Assembly: GCF_017654505.1 (NCBI RefSeq)
Contig: NC_054547.1
Location: 30,188,846 to 30,252,845, forward strand
DNA: 64,000 bases
DNA from: Polyodon spathula
Taxonomy: Eukaryota; Chordata; Actinopteri; Acipenseriformes; Polyodontidae
Direction of reading: 5' to 3'
Positions 49,332-61,850 of this stretch are shown piece by piece. The notes under the pieces were generated by a model. That model had not been told where the DNA came from and searched no databases. It worked only from the letters and a program-made list of their open reading frames with translations. Positions within the stretch are counted from its first letter, which is position 1. Each line of letters begins with the position of its first letter. The position numbers and the translations under genes are program-made.

Positions 49332-49560
49332 TAAACTAACAATTACCTAGCCTATATTTAATTAATTATTTTTTGTAATCTACAAACTGCCCCAATGTTG
49401 TAAATAGTGCAGTGTGGACTATGGGTCAAACCAATGTTCATGTAGGGTGCGTTTTATTTGTTTATTTTATCAATGTCTGGCATCTAGTGAATGACTCTGG
49501 AGTTTTTATTATTACATTTTAAACCATTTAAAGGCAAAATCACAGCAAAACATAGAATAA
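48849..49560 (+). repeat. Repeat shared with 25020-25440
   Basis: Blocks around CAATAAAGAACAAGTTTTTA (49051) and GGTCAAACCAATGTTCATGT (49423) have counterparts at 25090 and 25302 in the same orientation, followed by ATCAATGTC and AACCATTTAAAGGCAAAA type words. The AAT microsatellite at 49267-49331 lies inside. Probably one non-autonomous transposon family. Confidence 0.6.
49267..49331. repeat. (AAT)n microsatellite
   Basis: About 21 units. Confidence 0.96.
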
Positions 49561-50823
49561 TAGCATGCATACACTGAGCAAAAAAAAGTAAAGGGGCAAA
49601 ATATAGTTTGCCTCCCCTGTGCTCTATGGACTAGGCGTCTACGGTCTCAATCAAGTTACAGTTCAACAAGAAAAAAACAAAACAAAACAAAGAAACCCTA
49701 AAAGGTCACAAAAAGCAAGCCTGTGCTGATTTTTTTTACAGTTTTCCACGATAAATACATAACTCCCCAACCCAGACTTTTTTTGGTACTTCTACAAGAA
49801 TCATAGGAGTGGACCTGGGAGAGGCCATTTTGACGGAATTCTGTCTATAGACGGAAAACTTTCACCCATGAATTAAGATTGGGTCGTTTTATATGCAATC
49901 TGAGACCAAAAGGGTCAAAGGTCAAATTTCAGGGTAATGCATTTCAACAAGACCAATATCTATTTGCATATTTGTTCTTAACCATTTTTTTTTTGTCTGA
50001 TAAAGATGACTGTATATTGAATTTTGTTTTGTAAACTTTAGTAAAGACATACCTCAATGGTTTTTACATAAAAATCTTAACATTTTTAATGTATAAATTT
50101 GTCTGCTTTCTTTAGCCTTCAATGGCATGCAGAAAAAAACTAATACGATGACCTTTCAATTTTGTAGCTTTTAAACATTTCTTTACATCTATTCTTTGAA
50201 ACAAAACAAAAAAAGAACTGCATGTCTTCTGGCAAAATATTGATATAATGAATTACATGCAGTAAAAGTTACTATTTATTTTGTTATCCCACTAAACTGT
50301 AAAAATGTATTTGAAATCCATGAACGCCACTTGATGTATGACTGAGCCCAGTCCAGTCAGATTTCAAATGTGTTGTAATATACACAAATATGAACATATT
50401 ACCGTCTTTCCCTGTTTACCATAATTTTTTACTGAGTCAAATACTAAGGCAATTAAATTCTGCCCAAAATTCCAGTCTGTGGCTGTTTGATTTTAATGGA
50501 TGAAAAAACTGTAGTTTTGAAAGACAGATTTCACCATCCCAGAGGAGCTAAATTGATAAATTGAAGGCCCTTTTCAAATTAATTGATTAAATTGAATATT
50601 CATCGTAATGAGCCCAACGGTTGTTAGGTTTATTAAAATACCTTTAATTATAATTAAGATGTTCAGTACACTCATGTATACAACTTGAGCATTGCTAAAC
50701 CAACAAGAAGCTTAGCTCTTCAAAGTCTTCTGCAATAAAGTGTTTAATTACAGAATTTAGGCAATAGTTTTCCTACTTCCAAAAACCCACAGAAAAACAA
50801 GTTTATTTCCAGCAACGTAAGTC
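49561..50823. other. Unique non-coding sequence
   Basis: No gene or repeat family identified. Confidence 0.5.
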
Positions 50824-51294
50824 TCTTTCGCACTGGCATGCTCTACCCAGTTCAGGTTTGACCTGGGTGACAGAAATAAAGTAAATACGCGTATCAATGC
50901 CCCGGAAAAAGCTAGTTACAGACATTTCCATCCAAGCTTCTCTGGATTCAATCGCTGGCCCAAATGTTGATTAGAGCAAATATTTCTTCATCCCTGCTGC
51001 AATCTGGCTCAAGGTGTGTCTCAATCACTCTAAACAGAATAAACATAAATGTTGCTTACGGAAGTGAAACCTTCACGAGGGCGTGGCTGTTTGTTACTTT
51101 GTCCGCTTACAGAAGTCAATCATGCATTTTGTCTTGCTCGACCCGACTCAAAGTGTGTTGACCACATCCTGAAGTGGGTCACTGCTGACAACCTAGGTAC
51201 AATCCAAGTACATGGCTTCACACCACATGGGATTGTGACAGTAACCAGAACCCGGGTCGGGACTCGGGTAGAACCACCAGTGTAAAAGAGGCGA
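50824..51294 (+). mobile_element. MITE copy B, both ends present
   Basis: About 470 bp with inverted ends: left CTCTTTCGCACTGGCATGCT, right on the minus strand CTCTTTTACACTGGTGGTTC, each followed by ACCC. The inner part is GC-richer than its flanks and non-coding. A DNA transposon derivative; superfamily not assigned. Confidence 0.65.
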
Positions 51295-54200
51295 TATAGT
51301 AGTATGGTACACCACTCTGTGCAGCTGGGTATCTGTTGTACCATCGGTATCTGGTCTGAACTGCACAAGAAGTCTCAATAGGCCTTTAAAGGTCAGCAGG
51401 AGCAATCTAATACCAGAAGCCACTTTTTTTTTGTTCTAAACAAAGAAGCATTTCTTCAACCCCAGTTTATCTGGACCATTTTGGTGATTTCAGGTTTAGT
51501 ATGTCAATATCTACTATAAGATCTGGATAGAGGTTCAGTAGGTTCAATTCACAAAGACATGACCTGGGCTAAAATGGCCCTTATTGGCCAAGGCTGCTCC
51601 CACACTATTTGAGCCACCTTCAGTCTGCAGCGACACCGCTGTAATTTATTTTCACTTGTACATAATACAACTGCTACTTGAACATTACCAGTAATGTTAC
51701 CTAATGAATTACTTTAATGCATGACATATTACATTTTCACTTATTATTTTAATTAGAATAAAATAAAATAAAATTAGAAAGGGACAGATCATTTTAAAGT
51801 CAAAATTATTTGAAGAGATTTGATGTAGGGGTGTGATCGATTTGTATTCAGAAGACATACAGCTGTCCAGATATTCTCACTGGAAATCTGAATGTAAATT
51901 TTAACCTACAGTGCACACTTTGTTGGTTCTGTAAAAGGAACTAAGGGTGAAAGTTTTATTTTTATTTTCAATCTTCAGACCAGGGAGGGAATTGCCTCCT
52001 GTCCTTCAAAAGGAAGCCTTCATTAAACTCAGAAGAAAAACATTAGCTTGCTTAGTTGCCCTGAAAACTCAAACAGAAATGTTAACAGTGCTCTAAAAAT
52101 TAGAGTGATGTTTATAAGCTCCCTTATAGGGGGATATCAGTTAAATACAACAGCAAACACAGGAGGTTTCTAAATGTTAAGTGCATTTTAAAAAACATTT
52201 CTATAGTTAAATAGTATTGCAACTAGCTACTGTATTTAAATAATGTACCAGCATGTTGGAGGTATCTTTCAAGTTGGAGTTTTGTAATTAACACTACTGT
52301 TGTTATGGTCAAGACTGAATCAACTTTAGCCCATTATATTGCTAACTGTAATCATCATTTGTATCCTGCATCACGTGTGTAACATAGTGAATCATTGTAT
52401 GCTATCAATTCCCTTTCAATTTCTCAAGCACTCTTTTGTGGTTATTAAAAATAAAATAAAACATGAAACCACCACAACATTATAATACAGCAAATTCTGA
52501 TTTATTCTCTTGTGCCAAGAATCAACACTACAAAAACAACCTTAGATAAGGTCTACATCTATAACCAAAAGTTTAGCATTACCTATAATTAAGATTTGAG
52601 ACATAATAAATACATGAATATAATTTAGATTTTTTTTTTTTTTTTTACCACCATGTAATCGAAAAAAAAAAAAACTACAAAATTATATTGCAAAAGTCTA
52701 CCGGAAGCAATAATAGTAGTACAGTATTTCACTTCAGATTTTGAAAAGTCACATTTTTTCCATTTTTGACAGCTTCCATAAAGTATATGGAAAACTGCAA
52801 AGCAGTATGTAATTTAATATGTTAAAGTAACATTGTTCAGCAGGTTCCATTCAACTTGATGAAGCAAAATTATTTAATTCTATATATTGTTGCAAAACTT
52901 TTGGCCATAGCTGTACTGCCCACAAACAGAAACAACATGTTAAAACATTGTAGAGCTAACTCCAGTACTGTAACCAAGTTCAGGGAGGTAATTTGAGGCT
53001 ACATGAAATCTTAATGAACCATACCAACAATTGCAAGCTATGGAAGCAAAACTGTTCTGGACGTTTGCTTTGTAGCAGTATCATACCATAGCCTGCTGTT
53101 ATATTTGTGATCACTAACAAGGAAAATAGTTATAGCCCCCCAGAAAACATATCAACAGCCAATCCCTTTCCACAAATGCGGTGGTGTTTTGTGGTTCGCC
53201 TTTTAATGTTACCTTCATACAAATTGAACATTGTAACAATTAATTCCCATTACATTAGACCTCTACCTCTACAAGTGTTACTTCCTATTGAGTTCAGCAT
53301 GTAGCCTCATCTAATGCTGCGGAGTTGAATACATACTGGAACATTTTTTTTGTTTGTTATACATTTCCTGTATTAGATTTTATGATGCATTACCTATTGG
53401 TTACTTCACACAAACATGCATCATGAACCAATAGATTTTCATTCAGTCAAGCTGGTTAAAAGTATCAACAAAATGGAATTCTTTATTAAGTCAACAGTCC
53501 AATGCAACTATTAACTTTGTTTAATGATAAATCTACTGTGGCAGTCACTTTAATGTGCAGGAAAAAACCTATATGCCAGACAGACAGAAAAAAAGCACAT
53601 GTGTTTTTGGAAACAGCAATGTGTGTTTTTGGACACAGCGATAACACATCTTGCAGGCATGACACAGCAAAGTCACTTTGACTTGTATTCATTGTATCTG
53701 GGGTAACAATGTCCAGAAATTGTAACATAAGTTGAGGGAGTGGTTTTCAAGATACACAGTAGTGTTCCATAGTTCAGCTAATCAGTATAAAAGTCTGCAT
53801 TTCCTTCAGTCACAGTGTATAAAACACCAGCTGTGTATCAAAGCTGAAGCCAGTATCTGACTGCATTTGGTCTCCTAAACCAAACTGGGTGGCATAATTT
53901 TTGTTTTGAGTAAAACAACAGTTGTATGTAATAGCATTGGGATTAAACTCGAGTCTTTAAACATTTTATTTTTCTCACCCTTACAAAGACAGTGTTCCTG
54001 TAGGTTCTGATGTTCATTCCAACAGTGCCTCCCAGAGGCCCTGTCAAACTCCAAAGCCTATAAAAAGCTGCCTAGTCTTTTTATTTTATTTTATCTGCTT
54101 CTGTTAAGTCCCGACCACAAAGTGAATGAGCAGGGCGTTAAGTCATAATTATATTTAAAAAATTGACATTTCGTTTTTTTTGTAAACACAATAACATAAT

Positions 54201-55759
54201 GTCTTTTGGTTCTTTTGTACTGGGTTTAAGATGCTCCTTTGGGTCGTGTCTGTACACTGGTTCTGCCCAACCTTGGTCCTATTCTAAACTGCAATTATCG
54301 TAATTCGGTTATACACCGACTTTTTCAACTACAAATACGGTACTTCTTGCAGCCTTAGCAAATCGTCTGAGGAAGATCTTTTTGTGAACTGATACTGTAT
54401 TTTGATAATGATTTTGAAGGAAACAGTCAATGACACAGAATACATGTTTCAATGGCTGCGTTCTGTTACCCAGAGCTTGTTGTGACGGCTGCTTTTGGCT
54501 GCTGTCTTTCTGACGTCACACACAGCTTTTAGAGAAACGCCATCTCCAAACCTTGCATTACGTAGCACACATTTTCAACGTGCTATATTTACATTTGTCA
54601 GGATTATCTCAGTCAGTTTACTGTAATAGATAAACATTAACTTTATTGTAAAATTACACATCACTTATCACAGATTTAATACATTATGTTTTTTTTTTTT
54701 TTTTTTTTTATAAATGATTTATTTAACACAGCGTTGACAAGGCTGTTCCCAGCTTCATTGTATAATGATAAAATGTCGTTCGCCTCCGCTAACAAGGTGG
54801 CAGCAGTAGTTTTAATGGTTATTTGCATTACGATTAGCAGGTCACTCGTGATCTTTGCATCGTCCCTTTGGTTCACAGCTGCAGCCAGCCTCCCAAAATA
54901 ATATTTCAAAGCTGTGCTGGGCTAATGAGAATCAGCACATATTTCTGTGGGTGTTGAGTGACGTCTACAGAGCATCTCCGAGATTCTGTGCAGCACTGTG
55001 CAGAACTGCGGAAATCTGTGCCATAAGAACACGACCTATGTCTCAAACAAAACCAGTACAGACCCGTATAGCCTAGGCCTAATAGCCTACTTAGTATCAA
55101 CATAGTTTTGTTTAAACTAGTTGTAACAGCATTCCAAATTTTTTTCGGTAAGTAAATACATTTTTTTTTTTTTTTTTTTTACAAACTCCACATGTGTAAT
55201 AATCACTCGAAGCTTCCGTGTGCAATGTCGTAAATGTAAATCCAATAACACGTTTTAGTATTAAAATACTTTTTTTTTTTTTTGCTATACATATTTTACT
55301 TATCCGGTTGAAAAAATAAATGACTCATCTCTGCTCTTAAATAATAACCTGTGGTACATGTTTGTGTTTTAAGCAAAAGACCGATCATTTCCCAATTCTA
55401 TTTGCCATCAGCTAAACAAAGTATTTATTTATTTATTTGTTTGTTTGTTTGTTTAATTTTATATGTTAAAATGTTTTAACAAACTACAGCACCACATACT
55501 TTTGAGCAAATAGCAAATACAACAATGCTGTTGTAGTGTAACGTCAGTGTACAACTTTAGTTTTTTTCTTTTTTTTTATTATTTTAGTCTTTATAAAAAA
55601 AGAAACTACCAAGTTATTTGGCATAGTAAAATACTGAATACCAAATGTTTAAATCATTCCGTGAAAGGAAGTGTGTTTTGTTGGTTTTATTTTTGTGAAT
55701 TACAGTAATGAATTAGTCTTTCTTCTTTTGAGCTTTTATTTGATGACTTGCATGATGTA
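51295..55759. other. Unique non-coding sequence
   Basis: No gene recognised. A T-run (52630-52646) and an A-run (52662-52674) form a possible hairpin. 54676-54909 on the minus strand is open (ending in poly-Lys from a T-run), with a protein-like reading LLIVMQITIKTTAATLLAEA but no known motif. Confidence 0.45.
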
Positions 55760-55841
55760 CTGCATACCGTGATATTAAGGTTACCACGGTATTTTAATTT
55801 TAACGGTTATCATACCATGCAAATTTTATACTGTCCCATCC
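55760..55841 (-). mobile_element. hAT terminal fragment
   Basis: Read on the minus strand from 55841 it starts TAGGGATGGGACAGTATAAA and continues with GCATGGTATGATAACCGTTA and TACCGTGGTAACCTTAATAT. This matches the well-known TAGGGATGGGAC-type hAT end. The other end was not found upstream on the plus strand. Confidence 0.5.
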
Positions 55842-58562
55842 CTATATCAGAGAATGCGGTCGAGCGATCTGTTCCTTTGTTATGGTTACGAAAGCACCTG
55901 TAAAGGAGTACAGCGAGAATAGAACCATGAGTGTTTCGTGTTGTTTTGTATCGTCCAATAACTGTTACGTTTGTCATTTGTAGACGGCTATCTAATCTGG
56001 GAGCTGTCGTTAAAGCCAGCACCCACTGCGGACTACTCCACACCATTGTTGTCACCATTAACTGTATTGAATCACCACCTGCACAAGGAGCTTGAACTAT
56101 TGTGAACAGCATTATTATTTCAGGACTGTCCCTTGTGTTTTTACCTGTGTGTGCAATACCCATGGTTGTGTAAAGCCAGGTACTATTATTTAAAGTTGAC
56201 AAACCAGCAACCCCACTGATTAAAGAGATGTGTGTTGACCGTGGACTGTATTAGTGTCTATCATTACTGGGCACTGCATCACCACTACACCTGCGCACTG
56301 CAAACCACTTTGCCAGTTCCTGTTAATGATAAATTCATACTTATAAGATTAACGATAACACGGTACTTCAGTAAGCACTTTTTTGTTTGTTAATTAACTG
56401 CTAACTATCATTATCAAAAATAAAATACTACTACTGACATGCAGACATTTTTAAAGTGTAACTAATACAGGTACAGCACACACAGTGGTTTGTTTTCATA
56501 ACACACCTTTCAGAACAGAATGTCCTCTCTTAGTCTTGAAAAAAAAGATGGCAGCATAAGTTCCAGAAAAATTCAATAATCACGTTGACATTAAACAAGA
56601 AGGTTCCCTTAAAAGACCTGTTTAGTCAAACGTATTGTTTGATAACTTACTGTTGCTACCAGCTGCAAAAGATAGTTCTAGTGGATTAGACAAGACAAAG
56701 CAAATAACTCTGGAGATTGCTGATTCAGCACTGGACCTCTGGAATGAAAGCAATACAATTTCAAAAAGGTGAATTCAGGAGATTAAATAGTCTTTAGGTT
56801 GTTTAGTACATATGTTCCACCTTTATTATTCATTTGTTTTGCCCATTACTAATTTTTTTTGCCAAAACACAGACTATGACAAAGCACTAGATTTTTAATA
56901 AAAAGTTGCATTGTAACATATTGCAGCTAGAACTTCCTAGCGGTCCAATAAAATCTGCAGTTTGACATTCATGTTTTCACAAAAGACTCCACTGTGTAAT
57001 ATAATTTCTAATAGATTCAATGATTTTAATGAACATGGCAGAAAAAGAGGCACTTTGCATTAGACATGGCTATTATGAATTATGCAGATGGTCGTCTTTG
57101 TTTTTAATTTGAACTGTCTCTGATTTTGCTCACCCAGCCATGTTGAAATACGTTCACAACAATAGGATTATGGCAGCCGATTGTGATTAAGGTTCAAATC
57201 CATTGTACCAGAACACATTCAAGGCCATTTAAAAGTAGCTCAAGCATTAAAATCAGCATTTGTGTTGTAGAAGACTGCGGCTGTTAATATAAAATTAATA
57301 CTTTACAAATGTATGTAGACTTCTCCACACTGTGATAGAGCTCATTCAATTAGATCTTTCTGGCAAGAATACTATGTCTAGGTTGGAATAAATTATTGGG
57401 AATTACATTTGCCTAAAGTGCAGTGAAGATGGGAATAAAACCAAAAGGCCACACAAAATCTGCATGTCTATCCAGCCATAGACAAATGCAGCTGTTGCTG
57501 TTTCATCAATATAAAATAAATTGTAAGAATGGTTCCACTTTAAAATTTCTCTTTAAAATTTTAACACAAAGCAAGCACACACAGACCAGCTAGCCCTGGG
57601 GCAGTCTGTTCATTTTGATCATGCCAAATTATTCATGCAGGTATATCAGCAACCATAGAACAACCTCCTGTCAGTATGTACTCAAGCAGTTTACATACAC
57701 GTGACCCAATAAATCTCAGGACATGTAAAAGCATCTTTGTTGTCTGTTAAGAAATCCTGATTGAATGCTTCATTTTACGTAACATGATAGCAAATATCCC
57801 TATTTTAAACTAACAATGGGAGCACTTCCGATTAACTGGTGGCAATTCAAAGAGAATTATGTATGCGGTTTTCTATTGAAGTCACTTGAAGAAAATATCA
57901 ATTCATGCCATAGTCATACATGAAGAATCATATAGTACATGTTGCAGTAAATCCAATTAATGTAATGATTGATCCGGTATTGCCATAATGGTGTTTATGC
58001 TTTATTAATGTGGGCCCATATTCAACATTTAAGTTATTTAAAAAAACAAAAAAACAAAAAAACACTTAAAAAAAAAAAACAGTGATGTTTATGAAATTGC
58101 AAGGCTGCTGTAGGCCTCTTTCATTGAATAAAACCTTTTAATGGTATGACACAAGCATGAAGCACTTGCCGCTAGTAGATGGTATCCTTAGGAATTCCTT
58201 TCTAGCTTCTGTTGTTTTATTCCTTTGAGAACATGTGCCTTTGCCGTTGACATTGCTGAATAAGGCCCAGAATTTGGGAAAGAAAGCAGCTTCTCAGCAT
58301 GCTTTGAAACTCCCTTTTATTCGCATGTCTGTTTACACCATGGAACTCAACACCAGTGTGAGTGAGCTACCAGCCCCTGGAGGATAAAGACCATGTGGGA
58401 AGCGAAACGCTTCCTAACGTTTTTGATCCCCAGCAAAGATCCACAACTTGGCACAGCCAGGATACAAATCTGTGCTCCAAAGTGTATGACTCACTCTGCA
58501 CACCACCAAGTCCTGCCTGCCTGGTGAAAAATGATTTGGAAAAAATATGTTTTTAATGGAAT
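55842..58562. other. Unassigned sequence
   Basis: 55842-56330 is somewhat GC-richer and may be an unrecognised repeat; a 130-codon minus frame there (56202-55810) has no motif and overlaps the hAT end. 56331-58562 has no gene that I can support. Confidence 0.45.
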
Positions 58563-59148
58563 TTATTTCTCACACCTCTGCTGCTTCTGTGCACCAGATA
58601 CAGTTACTCTACAACAGTACACACCAGGTTTACTTTTATAATCTCGTATATAGAATGAGATTTCTTTCATTAAATCGTTGTAATTGTCAAGATTTTTCAG
58701 TGCTGAGACTTTAATTTGCTCATTAAGTTGTAAAGCAATTTCAGGAACTGTCATTGAGAACATTATAAATCCTTTCTTTTTCGATGGTTCTGTTCTAACA
58801 ACCATTATTACAGGTGTATATAGAGATACAAAGATACAAACATCAAGCAGTATTTCTGGCATCTCTCTTTAGATAGGTATTTCACTATCGTTAAGTACTG
58901 AACAGACACTCGCTATGTGCTTTGTACAAAGCACATAACATTTCCAAAGGTTTCTTGTCAAAGGATTCTATTCCACCTTGAATGGATTCTTTTGTTTTCA
59001 GGTCATGAATGGTATCATATTTAGAAGTATAAAAAATGATAATTGTGTTGAATATTTCATCAACTGCAGTCGCCAAAGTTCTATTACTGTTCTTGAAAGA
59101 CGCTTTTTTAGCATCAGAAGAGAAGCAAAATAGTTATTTTATGTGTTA
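58563..59148 (-). pseudogene. Unidentified broken coding region (candidate)
   Basis: Two open segments lie close together in different frames on the minus strand. The first (about 59137-58891) reads SDAKKASFKNSNRTLATAVD and ends YKAHSECLFST. The second (58862-58563) starts MPEILLDVCIFVSLY, continues LNEQIKVSALKNLDNYND and ends CRVTVSGAQKQQRCEK. They are not low-complexity and have protein-like composition. With only about 28 bp between them, one frameshifted gene or exon is plausible. I recognise no family. Chance openness in AT-rich DNA is the alternative. Confidence 0.3.
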
Positions 59149-60111
59149 CAAAAGAGTATATAAGAGTTTTCAACAATGCACCATTTTAGCCTTGAAGGTT
59201 ACATAAGCCAGCTAAAAAAAACAAAAAGTAAGCATAGCAGCAAATGTATTGACCTTGTGAATGAACAAATACTGTACAGTACAGTATGAAAAGAAACTCT
59301 TTTTTTTATTCTACTACACTGCAGTTATACCTCCTTTCAAACAAATATTATATCTAGGGTCATGTTGCCTTACTTAACTCAATTTTGCACATGTGTAAGC
59401 CAGTTTAATATTAAAACACCCTGTTAAATATGCATTTAGAAATGTGTCACATATTATTATGACCAAACCCACTGTCCTTCATTCCACTGGCCTTGAAACT
59501 GTAATCTCTAATTACTGTGTGCTACTCTTCCTCACTGTGTAGGTCACTCGCTACAACACTGTGAACATATCCATTGTGACGCAATCAGCTAATGAAGTAT
59601 GCCTGCTGGAGACTGTACTTATTTACATATTTTAACTAAACAAAAGATTGGTGAAGATTACCTTGGAGAGACACTAATCCATATGGATTGAAGACCCAGT
59701 TGCTCATAATGACGTAACAGTTACTGTACAAATATTAGAAGCATGAGACACAAGCCAGCTAAAAAAAGATGTAAATCACATACAGTAGACTGTGGGCTCA
59801 TATGTGTCATTGATTTTTCTTTTTTTAGGTTTTTGTGACTTGGTAGACCTGCCAGCGATGTATTAAAGTAATTTTCACTCCAGTAACTTAGTTTCATCCC
59901 TGCTGCGTTAGTTTAATTATGACTGTTCACTTCAAATTACTTTCGTATGCAAATATACAAATCTCATTATAATATCGAAGTTTCACGTTTATGCGTGATC
60001 ATTTTTTGCTGATTTACGACTTCGGTTTGTGCTTATTTTACGCGTGCCTCTCACTGGCGTAAATTCAAATATCTGTTCGTTTACGTGCATTTAGTTACTT
60101 TAAAAAAAAAA

Positions 60112-60116
<5 letters not shown>
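59149..60116. other. Unique non-coding sequence
   Basis: No gene or repeat recognised. Confidence 0.5.
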
Positions 60117-60164
<48 letters not shown>

Positions 60165-60339
60165 ATAAAATTTATGTAATCTCAATTCAACTATATTAAG
60201 TTATTCTATATATATATTTATATAATCTTTATTATATTTAATATTACTGTAATCCTCTCAATTGTGTTTCTTTACAAATGTCTTCTTTAATCATTTGTTT
60301 ATTAACTGTTTTTAAAGTATTTTAAAGTGCAACATTATT

Positions 60340-60406
<67 letters not shown>

Positions 60407-60482
60407 TACTATATAATAAATATAATAATCATAATAATAATAATAATAATAATAATATAATATAATATAATAATAATAATAA
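60117..60482. repeat. AT, ATT and ATA microsatellite cluster
   Basis: (AT)n at about 60117-60170, (ATT)n at about 60342-60403, then ATA/ATAATA repeats to 60482. Confidence 0.93.
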
Positions 60483-60710
60483 TGCTGGCTGGCTTTGTTT
60501 TTCCTGGCTTTGTTTTACAACGTATAGAATAGTAGGACCTCGAAAAAAAGCTTCTTGTCCCGGATTTGTGCCACAGAAAAATTTTGTGAACAAAAAGTCT
60601 GATCTCTCCTGTATAATGAGCAGTAATTTATGCTGATCATAAACTTGCAGTAAAAAATGAGCTACTGAGTACATTGCATGCAGAAATTCTACAAAGGACA
60701 GACTGTAAGC

Positions 60711-61850
60711 AATAAGAACATAAGAACATAAGAAAGTTTACAAACGAGAGGAGGCCATTCGGCCCATCTTGCTCGTTTGGTTGTTAGTAGCTTATTGATC
60801 CCAAAATCTCATCAAGCAGCTTCTTGAAGGATCCCAGGGTGTCAGCTTCAACAACATTACTGGGGAGTTGATTCCAGACCCTCACAATTCTCTGTGTAAA
60901 AAAGTGTCTCCTATTTTCTGTTCTGAATGCCCCTTTTTCTAAACTCCATTTGTGACCCCCTGGTCCTTGTTTCTTTTTTCAGGCTGAAAAAGTCCCTTGG
61001 GTCGACACTGTCAATACCTTTTAGAATTTTGAATGCTTGAATTAGGTCGCCACGTAGTCTTCTTTGTTCAAGACTGAACAGATTCAATTCTTTTAGCCTG
61101 TCTGCATATGACATGCCTTTTAAGCCCGGAATAATTCTGGTCGCTCTTCTTTGCACTCTTTCTAGAGCAGCAATATCTTTTTTATAGCGAGGTGACCAGA
61201 ACTGCACACAATATTCAAGATGAGGTCTTACAAGTGCATTGTACAGTTTTAACATTACTTCCCTTGATTTAAATTCAACACTTTTCACAATGTATCCGAG
61301 TATCTTGTTAGCCTTTTTTATAGCTTCCCCACATTGCCTAGATGAAGACATTTCTGAGTCAACAAAAACTCCTAGGTCTTTTTCATAGATTCCTTCTTCC
61401 AATTTCAGTATCTCCCATATGATATTTATAATGTACATTTTTATTTCCTGCGTGCAGTACCTTACACTTTTCTCTATTAAATGTCATTTGCCATGTATCT
61501 GCCCAGTTCTGAATCTTGTCTAGATCTTTATAATGACCTTTGCTGCTGCAACAGTTTGCCAACTTTTGTGTCGTCTGCAAATTTAACAAGTTTGCTTACT
61601 ATACCAGAATCTAAATCATTAATGTAGATTAGGAATAGCAGAGGACCTAATACTGATCCCTGTGGTACACCGCTGGTTACCACACTCCATTCTGAGGTTT
61701 TTCCTCTAATCAGTACTTTCTGTTTTCTACAAGTTAACCACTCCCTAATCCATGTACATGTGTTTCCCTGAATCCCAACTGCGTTCAGTTTGAGAATTAA
61801 TCTTTTGTGCGGGACTTTGTCAAAAGCTTTCTGGAAATCTAAATATTAGT
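60711..61850 (-). mobile_element. 5'-truncated CR1/L2-type LINE with RT C-terminal half
   Basis: Read on the minus strand from the truncation at about 61850: FQKAFDKVPHKRLILKLNAV (motif A region), then SGVPQGSVLGPLLFLIYIND, KFADDTKVGKL (FADD catalytic motif, near 61570), and IQNWADTWQMTFNREKCKVL. Next are EKDLGVFVDSEM, AIKKANKILGYIVKSVEF, LYNALVRPHLEYCVQFWSPR, KDIAALERVQRRATRIIPGL, and SLEQRRLRGDLIQAFKILKG. The 3' UTR holds GGGCCGAATGGCCTCCTCTC (near 60760) and ends in a TTCTTATG tail at about 60711-60735. Frame changes occur near 61580 and 61430. The family order is clear. The clade label (CR1 or L2 group) is less sure. This repeat type is, as far as I recall, common in early-branching ray-finned fishes. 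Confidence 0.88.

Noticed and set aside
54676..54909. 77-codon minus-strand frame ending in poly-Lys
   Set aside because: The last part is translation of a T-run and the rest matches no family; kept only as a remark in the description of that stretch.
55810..56202. 130-codon minus-strand frame
   Set aside because: Runs into the hAT terminal fragment and has no recognisable motif; probably open by chance.
57185..57210. GGTTCAAATCC as tRNA B box
   Set aside because: No A box or cloverleaf arms at the right distance; no tRNA could be folded here by eye.
58563..58640. Ig-like ending GVYCCRV suggesting an immune receptor
   Set aside because: Only a few residues match and the conserved parts of an Ig domain are absent.
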